A stretch of 64,000 nt of DNA, from positions 286,999,957-287,063,956 of the forward strand of contig NC_081410.1 of NCBI RefSeq assembly GCF_030272615.1. The letters are read 5' to 3'. This document shows, piece by piece, positions 12,901-24,900 of the stretch; positions within the stretch are counted from its first letter, which is position 1; every line of letters begins with the position of its first letter. The notes under the pieces are model-generated. The model did not search any database and was not told where the DNA came from. It was given only the letters and a program-made list of their open reading frames with translations. The position numbers and the translations under genes were made by a program. Source of the DNA: Cryptomeria japonica. Taxonomy: Eukaryota > Streptophyta > Pinopsida > Cupressales > Cupressaceae.

Positions 12901-15900
12901 TCGAATCATAACTGTTTTCTTCATTAAAGCATGGAGCTCATCAAGATTACTAGCTCCTTGATATGTGCCAAAATATCCCTAATATCAAGCGATCCAAACA
13001 AATTGTTTGCTCAGACATACACTCCAACATAAGAATAAAATTACTCCAAAATTTCTCTGAATCTAGTCATTGTAAAATAGCTTACACCCTTGCAATATCG
13101 CTGTCCATAATGGTGAACATTCTTATATGCACTAGGATGCAACGCTTGCAGCTGTAGATGTTAATCCCCACAATTTACAAATCAGCAATATCCATCAGCA
13201 TTATAGAATTAGAGACACTTGCAATAGGCAAGCATTCCTTCAATATTAAGTATGCACCGTTTATCTATATTTTTAAACAGGCTTCACCTGTGTGAAAAGC
13301 TCAATGGGCCGTGATAATGCAGGAGTCCCAGTGAGTAAGATACAGTGCTGTGCTTTCTGTAGGACAGAAACAGATTTTAGTAACTTGTGTCCCCAAAGAG
13401 AAAAATCGTGCACATTCTCTAAAGAGCACAAAAATGTGTCTACAAATCTCTAAAAGGAATACTTTTGAAATAAAAATAACTACATGCAAAAGAGGAATGC
13501 AAGCATCTGTCCTTTTTGCTTGACCATTCTTCAAGTAGTGTGATTCGTCTGCAATAACAATCTGCCGAAATAGAAACCCTCCATAAGTACAAATAAGAAT
13601 CATAAGGAAATGTCTATTGTAATATCAAATACAGAAGGACAAAAGAAGTTCAATTCTACACATTATCTAGGCAACATAACATACGAAGGACACAGTATAT
13701 AACCAGAAGTATGTAATCAAAACAATTCTACAACAAATGCTAAATAAATACACAAATATCTAGCCTCATAAAGTCTCATCAATGGCAAACCCATTAAAAT
13801 CTACACAAATAAAATATCAGGACCATAGACAAAAAGATAAAACACAACAAATACAAAACTGTTTTACCTATAACAACAAAAGAGAAAAGGGAAACCTAAT
13901 AGATTGGAACAAAACGGAATTTTTTCCGCACTGAGAGAACACGAAATTTGTGTATGCAGCCTGGAAACAAGAATAAAATCCTGGAAAGAATTCGAAGCAA
14001 ACCAAGATGCACACTGAGCTGCTGAGGGTAGAATAGGACACATACTCCAAGAAAAGAATGCTAATGAATATTTGTGAATTCTGAAATAACTATTTACAAC
14101 TCTAAACATTCTCCTCTAGCACACTTGCCTTAAAATCACTGTCCATGAGAGTTTCTTGCAGCTTTGGTACAAGATCATAAGATACTATGTTGAATAGACC
14201 ATCAAGTTGAATACCCTTTTTTCCAGATGAGTACACGACTTTGAAACAATCTCTGATTGATCCAGTCCACTGTGACATTACAATCTACACTCCAGTGCAC
14301 CCCATGCAATCAAGATATTAAAACATTGACTTTAGATGATAGGCCACATTAAATATTAAATAATACTGCATTTATAACATAAATATTTTCATTCAACACT
14401 ATTAACATGCACAGATAAAATCAATAGCAAATCTAATTAGAATGTACTACAATTACATTCCTCATCATAACAATTTTGGAAGCTTGTTGTAGCATTAAGA
14501 AGCTGCAAAATGGGAAAGAATCATGTCGCTCTGCCTAAATGATCAAATTACAATGGCAATGTTTAGAAACCAGCACACTCTCCAACCAATGGTTTCAGGA
14601 AGGGCTGAATCAAAAGGTAATTTTGACTGAAATTAACCATTTCCAAGAGCATCCTGTCTAAAACTGTGGCCTTCAAAAAAAAAATGAAGGGAAAAAAGAC
14701 GATTAAATGTTTTCCACAAATGCATATAATGTCAAACAAATTTGAGAGATGCCTATTAGCTTAAAGGAAAGGGACCTTAGCAATAGCAAAGATTAATAGT
14801 ACAGGCAGAGAACAAAATGTGTATTCTTTTATGTGGGACAGCACTTCCTGAAATTTATAGCCTCCTCACTGCCAAGAAATATAAACTCTTCCATCAAACG
14901 ATCTTTGAGATTTACAGATGCTTAAAACCATAGTTCGCAGACTCGGACTCAGAGAGTATTCGGCAAGCCTAATTTTTTTGACTTGGCAAAAACTCCGCAA
15001 CTTAAAATAATGTAAAATAATATTAAATTTCATATTTTAATGTAAAATAATATTAAATTATATATTTTAATGTGAAATCATATTAAATTTTTAAGTTCTA
15101 ATGTAAAATAACATTTTAAATTTTAATCTAAAATAACATTTTAAATTTTAATTTAAAATAATGAAAAAACGAGGAGATGACGAGAAGATGATAAGTTCAT
15201 CTCCACGTTTTTCCATTATTTTAAACATTGATAAAAAAGCAAAAAAATACAAAAATAAATAAATAAAAGTTTCTACATCCACGATTTTTCACTATTTTGA
15301 ACATTGATAAAAAAATAAAAAATAAAAAACAAAAATAAATAATTAAATTTTTTTAAATCGAAATCCTTACCTGGGTGTTCTTCTGCAAAACACGTCACTG
15401 AAACCATCATGTCCTCTACAAATTGCAGTGCAAAACCCCTCATGTCCTTTGCAAATCGCATCTAGGGCTCACGATTTTCGTTTTCAGTGTTTTTTTTGTG
15501 GCAAATGGAATTGTTTTTCTGACCCGCGTTTTATTGTTTGATCGCTTTTCCGTGACACGACATTCTTATTTTTTAAACCCACATGTTTGGTCCCCTATGA
15601 GCACTCGGCACAACCTATGTGAGTCAAATGAGCCGAGCCGGATAGTACTTGTAGTTTTTTCGGCAACTGCAAGTTGCGAGTAAACATGCCAATCACTCGC
15701 AGTGCCAAAAAAACTGCGAGTACTATCTGTCTCGGCGAGTACTCGCAGAGTAGTTGATCTATGCTTAAAGAAAATACTTCCCATAAGAACAAGTCAAACA
15801 TTCTAATCACTGAAATTTATTAATAGATGCCACACATTATAAGACGGGTAAGCATACAATCCCAAAAACACATCCCCCATAAAAATCGTTGGCAAACGAA

Positions 15901-18900
15901 TTTCATTACCAAAGTCCTATTCTGAAAGAAAACCTAACAAACAAGGAAGTGTTCAAGGACAATAATTATCATGAATCTGCCCGAACCTCCTAGTTATATG
16001 GAAAGAAATTAAGAAGAATATGTGAGATTATAAGAGTACTAGTAGTAGTTACCATTTCTAAAGATGAGAAGAAAAAAATACACTTGAAAGAGAAAACTCG
16101 TTTACCAAGATAATTCTATGTCAAGGCTAGCAAAAAGTTATTTTTGACAGGCAAATGACTATAAGACTTGATTCAAGATAAAAGATGGATCAGATAGACG
16201 CAACATTGTAATGTCCCCTTTTCTAGCATGTGTTGTATGATGTTGTCGTTAGCCTATTTCTCCATGGTCCGGTAGGCTAACCAAGACTTTTAAGGGATCT
16301 TGATGATATTTAGCCTAGGTAATTTCAGTTACAAGTGATTCTGAGATCTTTTGATGTGTTTTTGGGACACTTTCTATTTATAGTAAGTCAGCTAGGCCAG
16401 GTCGCGATCATCAGTGGTTCATGAATAATATCATATTAATGGTTATTGATGATATTGAGTTAAGATTTTAATAATCATTTGCAATTATTAATTAATTTAT
16501 CAATAAAGTTAAGTTATCAAGTTAAATTTAAATATTTAACTTTATTGATGTGGGAACTTAAGTTAAAAGGGAAAGTAATTTAAATATTAAAAGTTGCCTT
16601 TATTAAAGTATGCGGAGACATGAATGTTAAGGGGAAAAATTATATCTTTTATCCCACATTGGCTGGAAAAGTGTGTGAGCTCTCCTAGGAAAGTTATAAA
16701 AGGTTCTTAAGGGCTCATTTGTGCATATGATTGGTTGATTATTTTCTCTTGCAGATTTTGGGAGCTTTGGCTTTTAGCAAGTTTGAGGATGGAAACCCTT
16801 GAGCTTGGAGGCAGTGGATGAAACCCAATGTCAGTTGGAGATATCATTTAGGTATCTCACTTGCGTTTCACATTTCTGGAAATGAAGGTACCGCTGTTGT
16901 AAGGTACCTTTTATGTTTCTACTGTTCATTTTTCTAGGGTTTCAATATTGTGGAGTTTGGATGCCAAACTCGTTGAGCTACATGTTAGACATTGCTGGGT
17001 GCTACAGTGCATGAATAGTGCCATGAACAGTATCATGAACAGTGATGTGAACAGCATGTGAACAGTGATGTGAACAGCATGTGAACAGTGTTGATACAGT
17101 TACAAATCAGTTTGATGTCCACAAGATTTTGATAATCTACTTGGCACTTCATTGACACATTTTCCATATAAGATTTCAGCACCCTATTCCTGGCTTGGAC
17201 ACATATCTTTGGAGGAGTTTGGAATCATTTTTAGCTGTCATAATCTTCAGACAAAGGGCAGAAAATATCAGACCTACATAAGAAGTTTCAGACATTATCC
17301 TCAGCCATTCATGTCATTAAATTGTGCCTAAAGGACACATTGAACTTCGGACCATATCCCTATTGCCATCCATTGGAGCTGAAACCCATGACTAAAGGGA
17401 ACTGCAGGGACGTAGGATAGGTTAACACAGCAGCAGTTCAAAGTATTAGTGACTGGTTTTTTACCAGCTGGGCTGAGCATTGTTAGCTGCAATCCTTCAT
17501 TTGGAGTCTACTTCTGGCATGTAAACTTGTGCATTAGTTGGGCACACCATTGTAGAAGAAACTTGAGATTTACAGATTGTAATAGGACTGAAATTTGAGG
17601 AGATATTTCTGTTTCCAGTTTGAATCAGATTTGAAATCAGAATAAGCTTATGATTATTATCTTTATTATCTTGTCATTGTTATCTATTAGTCATTGTTTT
17701 CAACTCTTTTTCAAAGCAAACATTGCACAAACTAAAACCTCTGAAACAAAGGAAAACTCAGAAATCAGTCCTGTTATGCGTGTCGCACACACACCCCATT
17801 TTCTCAAAATAGAGACCCCCGTTGCTCTGTGTGAGAGAGGAGTGTCCCGTTGCTGTTTCCAAAACCCCTGAGTTTGGTGTTTAAGAGCAGAGCCATTAGA
17901 AATTGGAAAACACCCAAACTCGCAATTCACCTTCATAGGCCGAAGTTGGATTTCAAAGTTCTTATCTAAACCGAAAATCCAAAAAAACCAAAATGCCGAA
18001 AATCATTCAAAGTCGCACATTTGCAAACCTAGTTTCTAGGCCGAAAAAGTATATGGTCGTGCATTTTAATCTTTTAGGCCTGAAACTTGAAGACTAAGGG
18101 CGAAAACTTAAGTCACGTAAGAAACTCTCAAAATCACCCTTTAGCCCAAAAAGAGGAAAGAAAGTTCAAGTTCGCGATGACAACCAGTTCGCGCAGAAGA
18201 GTCTTTCGGCCCGAAAATAACAAAGTTCACGTAAATGATCTAAGGGCCGAAAAATCGCGTGAGAAAGCAAAAATGCAAACCAAAAATCGTGCCACATAGC
18301 CAACAATACCAAAAATGATAGAAGCTCCATAATCTCACAAAGGAGGTTTGTAGGCCGCAAATGGCTAGTATGGGTAAGATCGTGCTTAAGGACCTCCTGG
18401 GCCGATAAACCAAGGACTCTACTATCATGCCAAATTGTTCTGACAAGACGAAAAAGTAAAACTCGCAAAACCCTCCAAATGCCCGAAAAACAACTTAACG
18501 TTTGAAAATCGGCTTATAGCCCAAAAATGGAAGTAAATGGAAGATCGCAAAAAGGGAGCTTTTAGGGCCGAAAGTGTTTTAAGTCAAAATCACGCCATTT
18601 TAACCCTTTAGAGCCGAGAAGATGAGAGAAGAACAAAATCGCATTATTCCCCAAGTAGGCCGAAAACTCACAAATCAGCCCATAAGCCGAAAATGTGAAG
18701 GAACTTCAAATCGCCCCAAATAAATTCATAAGCCGAAAAAGAGTTACAAGTTCGCCAAACACTTATAGGCCGAAATTCAGAAATGCAAGCAAAGTTCACA
18801 AAATCGGCCAGTATGCCGAAATAACAAAAGTCTTAAAATCTTGCAAATCCCCTCCAGAGGCCGAAAAAGTTAATGAGGGAGGTGTTTGAGACTAAATCGC

Positions 18901-21900
18901 GCATTCTAGTTTTCCAACCCGAAATTGAGAAAGGAGAAAATAAGGCGCATAAATCAAACTCTCAAAATCTCTAACAAGGTCGAAAATGGAGAATAAGTGA
19001 AATTCGTCCAAGGAAATAATCGCCTAAAACACGAAGACCTCTCAAATCACCCAATAGACCCGAAAATCATTAAAGAACAGGGGGAAACAAGGGCAGATTA
19101 TTGTGTTGAATGGTATGTCAGGTGTAAAGGTTTAGGTTATGATCAATGTACGTGGGAACTAGAAAGTACAGACATCCTAACTTAAAATTCAACTAAGGAT
19201 CTAATGAAGGCATTTGAAATTCGCTCAGCGGAAACACAACATCTCTCAGCTTGCCTAAAGGTCCCGAAATCCGAAAGAGAAGGCAAAATACATTTAAAAG
19301 ATACATCTCACAAAGAGCTTCTCAAACCCGAGCTTCACCGAGACGAAGCCAGATGTTATAAGATTTAATATTTGTCAAATTAATTTAAATTAGTTTTTGA
19401 AATGATTGATTCATAATTGAATTGATTGTTTGCAAGGCATCGTCCAGAAGAACCAGGAGAAAGCCTGAAATGTCAAGGAGCCTTGATCGCGAGCGAAGCT
19501 AGAAAAGAAGATGCAGGAGCGCGAGATCAAAACCATGCATTGGGAAACATATCGTTGCACCACCAGACCACAGAGTTGAAATCCACTAGCGAGATCAAGG
19601 ACCAAAGAATATTCAGAATGCATCAAGTATGTGCATTCCCAGAAGGATACACTGTTGGAATATATTCCAGAAATTCAATTTGAGAGACTGAAATTGTTTT
19701 ATTGTAAAGAGTTGCCTGAAGGTCCTGCTCAAGATATTTTCAAACAAAGGGACACAAGTCAGTTATGTTCAACTATCGGATATACCCAAATTGAAGCCAA
19801 ACAATTGTAGGTAGTTGGAATTGTGGTTGAAGGGATAAGTATGAATTAAGTGGGTATGGGCAGCCTTATTTTGTGGAATAAATCAGGGCCCTTGGATGCA
19901 GTCAATCCTACCCATCGATTCATATTGTAAATTCTATAAAAGGCAGAGGCCTTTCTTTTGTAAAGGGTTAGATTTTTGAGTTAGATAGTTAGACTCTAGT
20001 TAGGCTGTTAGATTTCGGTTTTCAGATTAGGAGTAGAGTAGAACTGCTGCAGAAATTGTTGTAATAGGTAGCTGAAATCAATATATGGACATTGATTTGG
20101 TGTTTATCATTTTGGTTTTAGTTTGTTTGCATGGTTTCCTTCAGCTGGTTAATATTAGAGTGTAGCGATTTTAATGGTAAAGTGTGGAGGGCTATTTGAT
20201 GCATTTCAAGTTCATACCATTGGTGCCCTACTGATTGTAGGTCACCGTGCATGGTTAGTCTAAACCCAAACTGTGCTTAGTTCAACTGCAAGTGTTCGTC
20301 TTAGGCTACGTCAGAATTGGGTGCCTAAATGAATGTCTCCGATCTGAAAATCCTTCATCCCTTGGAGATTGCACAGTTCTTGTGTAGTTGTGAGTGTATC
20401 TCTAGCAAAAACAAAATCTGTTTATCGAAATCTGTCTACCCACTGCATCAACTGCTATCATCACTATCCTTAGGTTTCCTAAACCCTTCCCTTTTGATTT
20501 TATTTCGTCGTCCGAGAATCGCAGCAGACCATCTTGTTGCAAAATCGTAACACCCCTTGTGCTCCCAGCAAATCACATCAATCACTGAGTTATACTACAG
20601 TCAAGAACTGACATTTGGAACCTTGAGGTTGTCCCCTTTGATCGATTAGAAGCAGCATTAGGGCTTCCTTATACAAGAGAGGATAGGATACCCAGCGAGA
20701 TCATTATATTATGCGTTGGCCGGATAGAGTTGCAGCGATGCGACTTTAGACACTTCATTAGAATTGGCGCTAAAAGGAGGACTTGAACCTCCGTGTCGAG
20801 ATCCTTGCAGCAAGTTGAGTCTAATAGACCTTTTGAATGTTATATTCAAGATACGCTAGATGCCTATTAAACCAGAAAAAAAAAATCTCAAAATCTGAAA
20901 AATATCAAATATTTCTAAGTCAATATGTCGAGTCAGCCATTTCATGAGGACAGTCGACACTCCGACATTTTCCAAATCCAGCAAACGTTGAGTCTGCACT
21001 TGTATCCGAACCAGTTATCCGAGTTCACATCTGCTGGTCACTACAGGATTCACAACACAGCAGAGCATGATGAGATGAATTGCTTGACATTTCTTTCAAG
21101 AGTCGAGCTAGCATTACACGGACAGATATTCTTTTGCGATATCCCCAAACCGAAGGAGTTCATAGAGTCGGATATCCTCAGTCCTCTATCCAGCATCGAG
21201 GAGTTTACACGATTTAAAGACCGGATTGAGAACCAATTTGGTCTCGAAGAAGAACTATGCTTGGAGAGCGTGTTGTCACCTTGGTGGTGCAGAATTCACC
21301 GCACCCCATATTTGGAATTTACTTGCTCATTATGCATGGAGGCAGTTAGTCAAGTTAAAGCCCAGTTTGGACTACCAGAAGAGCCAGAGGAGAGCATCAC
21401 CAACAAGGTATGGAGTGCCTACCTTGCTGCAAACAAGTATAGACGGAACCAAAATCAATACAACGTTGCACTCCCCGATGATGAAAGGACGGAGTTGCCA
21501 ATTGTTGAGCAAGATGAACCAGTCAATTAGACCGTGGCAGCAGATCAGTTTGTTGTCCTTGCTCCTAAGGCAGATGTAACTGAGGGTGACTGTGTTGTCC
21601 CTGCATATGATGAGGACAATGTTCAGCAGGATAACCAAGGGAGCTCCGTGGAGCAGCCTCAAGCTGAAGAGCAGTTTGCAGCAGCCCCGCCAATGGAGGA
21701 TACGGTCCAAGAGCTAGTTGAAGACACTTTTGAGGACCAATCAATGAAAGAGTCCTTGCTGTTTGAAGACGTGCTGACAGAAGTGCATAAGGCCGCATTG
21801 TTCATGCAATCCGAGGATGCACCGACAGATGATGCACCCCTCTTTCCTGAGTTCGAGTTCGGTTTTGAGACTATTTTTTAACCTGCGCAACCCGATGAAG

Positions 21901-24900
21901 AATTTGATGCTGATTTGCGTGAACCGGATGTGAGCAAGATGTTGCACCACCAGTGGCGACCTCCTGATACAACTGCTAAAGATCTCCCGCCACATGACTC
22001 AAGAACACACCAGGTTGTTTCTTTCCCTCCTACTGTTAATTCTGAAAATTTTCAATTTAATTTTGAATATTCTGGGAAAACAACCTATGAATGGATTAAC
22101 CACAGACCTAATGAACTCCCTCAACTGATAATTTTGCCCAATGTCTTGGTTAAACCTAAGAGTGGCCACCTGAAAATTTTCTTTTTTCAGAATACAAAGA
22201 CAAACAAGCCAAACTGAGAATTGTTCCCACTGCCCTATTACTGTTGCACATACTGAGAAATCGCCCTGGGTCAGGAACACATGCATATAGTCCACATTTT
22301 GTACAGTCGGTCTCTTCTTGTACATAGCTAGTTTAGGTTTTTATTTCCTGTTTTAGAGTAGTTTTTTTTTATGTTCTAGCTTAGATTTCTTGTTTTTATG
22401 CTTTAGCTTCATTTCCTTTCCGTAGTGTAGGTGTCCTTTCGGAAGGGGTTGTCTCCTTGACAATTTTTGCAAGGGGTATGTTTGCTTTTCCCAGCATTGG
22501 TGTGTGAAGTCAAGAAGTTTTTCCGGCTCATTTCTTAGATGTCGACTTTGGTAGGGCACCTAATTGGCGGTTGCCCCCGTAGTTATCTCATTTGGTTTAA
22601 CGCTTAGTCATCCTAAAAATTTAGTTGCTTACTGCATCTTGTCACCAACATTGTGATCGTTGTATGTTAAACGCTTAGTATCACTTAAGTCTGTTGTTTT
22701 ATCAAAGGGAAGTCATATCGCTTAATATCGCTTATAAATTAATATTATGAAATGTCACTTTATTTTATAAAGTCGTCCAGCTTATTCTAGAAGCTACATC
22801 ATGAGGTAGAAATTGGAAAGTTCTAGAAGGCTTGTCAATTGTTATAAATAGAGAGAAAAAAAATAAGCCTAAGTCAATTCCCATTTACTTGGCCAATTAA
22901 TTATTATGCGTCCAAGCTAGACATTAATAATAAAATTAAATTGATAAAGAGGGGCGATTTATTAATAAAGAAATATTATCAATTTTGGGTGAATGTCGAC
23001 TAAGGAAGGAAAAGGCAGAAATTTATAAGGAATCGGGGGGCTCCATTCACAGCAATAATTTGGGGTTTCATTCACGGTAAGGATTGTGGATTGCACAATG
23101 GAGGGAAAAAGGCAGAGATTAAGAAAGGATCAGGCCTTTTGGAAAAATTCATTCACGCATATGTTATTTTTTGGTAATCCGAATAAGGAATTTCCTACTT
23201 ACCTGCAATTCGATTCAGCTATTGGATTCAAGGACGGAAACCCTTGCTATCCCTTGTGGCTTGGACGATAATCTAGCTCACTGTGAGAGGAGTCTACTTC
23301 AGGGCTTCATTTGTGCTGCATTGTTCCTTTTGCTACATTCTGGGTGTCAAGAATACATCTTTTTGCAGGTTAAATTTCAGACTTGGATCAAGTAGTGTTT
23401 GAAGACCAAATTGATAGCGATTTGATCAAATATCAATTCGGGATTTTGGAGATATTGAGGATTTGATCAAGTGGGTGTTGCTGATTTTAATTTGTATCTC
23501 TGGGCACTAGGGTTTCAGACCCTTATTTGGAGGAATTTGAAGAAAGTGATCAAATGAATTCATAAATTAATTCATGGATGGAGCGATCAGCATTGGGGAA
23601 TCCCAGTTTAATTTATTGTAGATGATTTTTCGTTCATTTTCTCTAGATCAAGGCATAGACTTTGATGAGGAAAATAATTCACATCTGGTTGTCTTGTTTG
23701 GATGCTACCTAGAGATTGATTTGGGTACACGTAAAATGTTACCTTGCTTGAGTATGAATGTATGAAAGAATGCAAATTAATTTGTCAATGATACAATTCA
23801 GATTTGATAAGTTCGACCCTATTGGAAATTACCAATTTGATTCCAAATAATAGCTCCAGGTAGGGGAATAGTTGCATTGGGGAATCCCAGTTTAATTTAT
23901 TGTAGATGATTTTTCGTTCATTTTCTCTAGATCAAGGCATAGAGTTTGATGAGGAAAATAATTCACATCTGGTTGTCTTGTTTGGATGCTACCTAGAGAT
24001 TGATTTGGGTACAAGTAAAATGTTACCTTGCTTGAGTATGAATGTATGAAAGAATGCAAATTAATTTGTCAATGATACAATTCAGATTTGATAAGTTCGA
24101 CCATATTGGAAACTACCAATTTGATTCCAAATAATAGCTCCAGGTAGGGGAATAGTTGTGGACAGGTGTCGGCACCATTAAGCAAGGGCTGATTAACAAG
24201 AATCAAAGTTCAGACTGACAGTAGCATTGCAGGTCCAGGAATTGGGGATTTGTCAATTGGGCGACCAGCTGTTCACAGCAAATAAGGCGATCACCTTGGA
24301 GCAGCAAATCGCACCTATACAGCAAAGGTTGAATGGTAATTGCAATAAGCAATCTGGAAACGCTTTTAATAAGAATCTGTTAAGTAGTCTGGAATCAATA
24401 TTTCTTTGTAATTTCATTGGACATCTTCAATATAATAATCCAATGAGCTGGGCACTGTCTTCCGGGTATGTTCTTCCTGTGTAGGGTGTTTCCAAATCAT
24501 GATTTGAGATTTATTATTGTTGTCTTCAGAATCAGAATTCATATTTTATATCACACATCTGTATTCTTGTCTGTGGGCTCAAGGTGTTCTTTATTTGTAT
24601 ATGTTTCATGATTAAACCTTGAACTATTTTGGCATTGGAAACCTAAACCAAAACAAATTGTAAACAAGCATAATAACCCAAATCAGCAGTCATCATTAAA
24701 TCAGAAAAAAGAAAAAAATTCGACCAGAATTGGCAGGGATCTTACAGAATACGGTGTCAGGACACATTGCAATCCAAATGCAAGTCAAAGATTGATCCTT
24801 CCTTTTCAAAAGGAAGTCATGTCATCGCACTTGTCAAAGCCTTGAACACCAAAATGGTCCTATCATTAAACGTTTTAAATGGAAAAATAATGAAGTTCGG

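Larger units (their letters stand above)
17772..20613 (+). mobile_element. Long LTR A of an unnamed retroelement family
   Basis: 2842 bases starting TGTTATGCG and ending AACTGACA. Its start aligns with TGTTGTGGCG at 30760 and TGTTGTGCTC at 36071, and its end aligns with CCTAACA at 27611 and 39240; each end is followed by a PBS-like segment. It contains a CCGAAAA minisatellite (about 17935-19080), a chromodomain-like fragment (about 19085-19225), and TATAAAA at 19935-19941 followed by a T-rich GTAAAGGGGTTAG-type segment shared with the other copies. LTR status rests on consistent boundaries against three relatives in the window. Confidence 0.75.
20614..22716 (+). mobile_element. Internal region 1 of the long-LTR family
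   Basis: PBS-like segment, 290-base leader, a long ORF with two stops, then about 390 bases conserved with the copy at 35147-35512 (GAAGGGGTT, TGACAATTTTTGCAAGGGG-like and GGTTGCCCCC segments). Homology with internal region 3 stops at GGAAGTCAT (22716), where an unrelated LTR (G) begins. No protease, integrase or reverse transcriptase is present. Confidence 0.7.

Noticed and set aside
18997-19185. Complete small gene starting at 18997
   Set aside because: The first half of the frame reads through minisatellite sequence; only the end is chromodomain-like, so a gene start here is not supported.
20760-20850. tRNA-like T arm in internal region 1 (minus strand GGAGG-TTCAAGT-CCTCC)
   Set aside because: Only the T arm pairs well. 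No 5' acceptor strand matches TTTTAGCGCC and no anticodon arm forms, so I do not call a tRNA gene.
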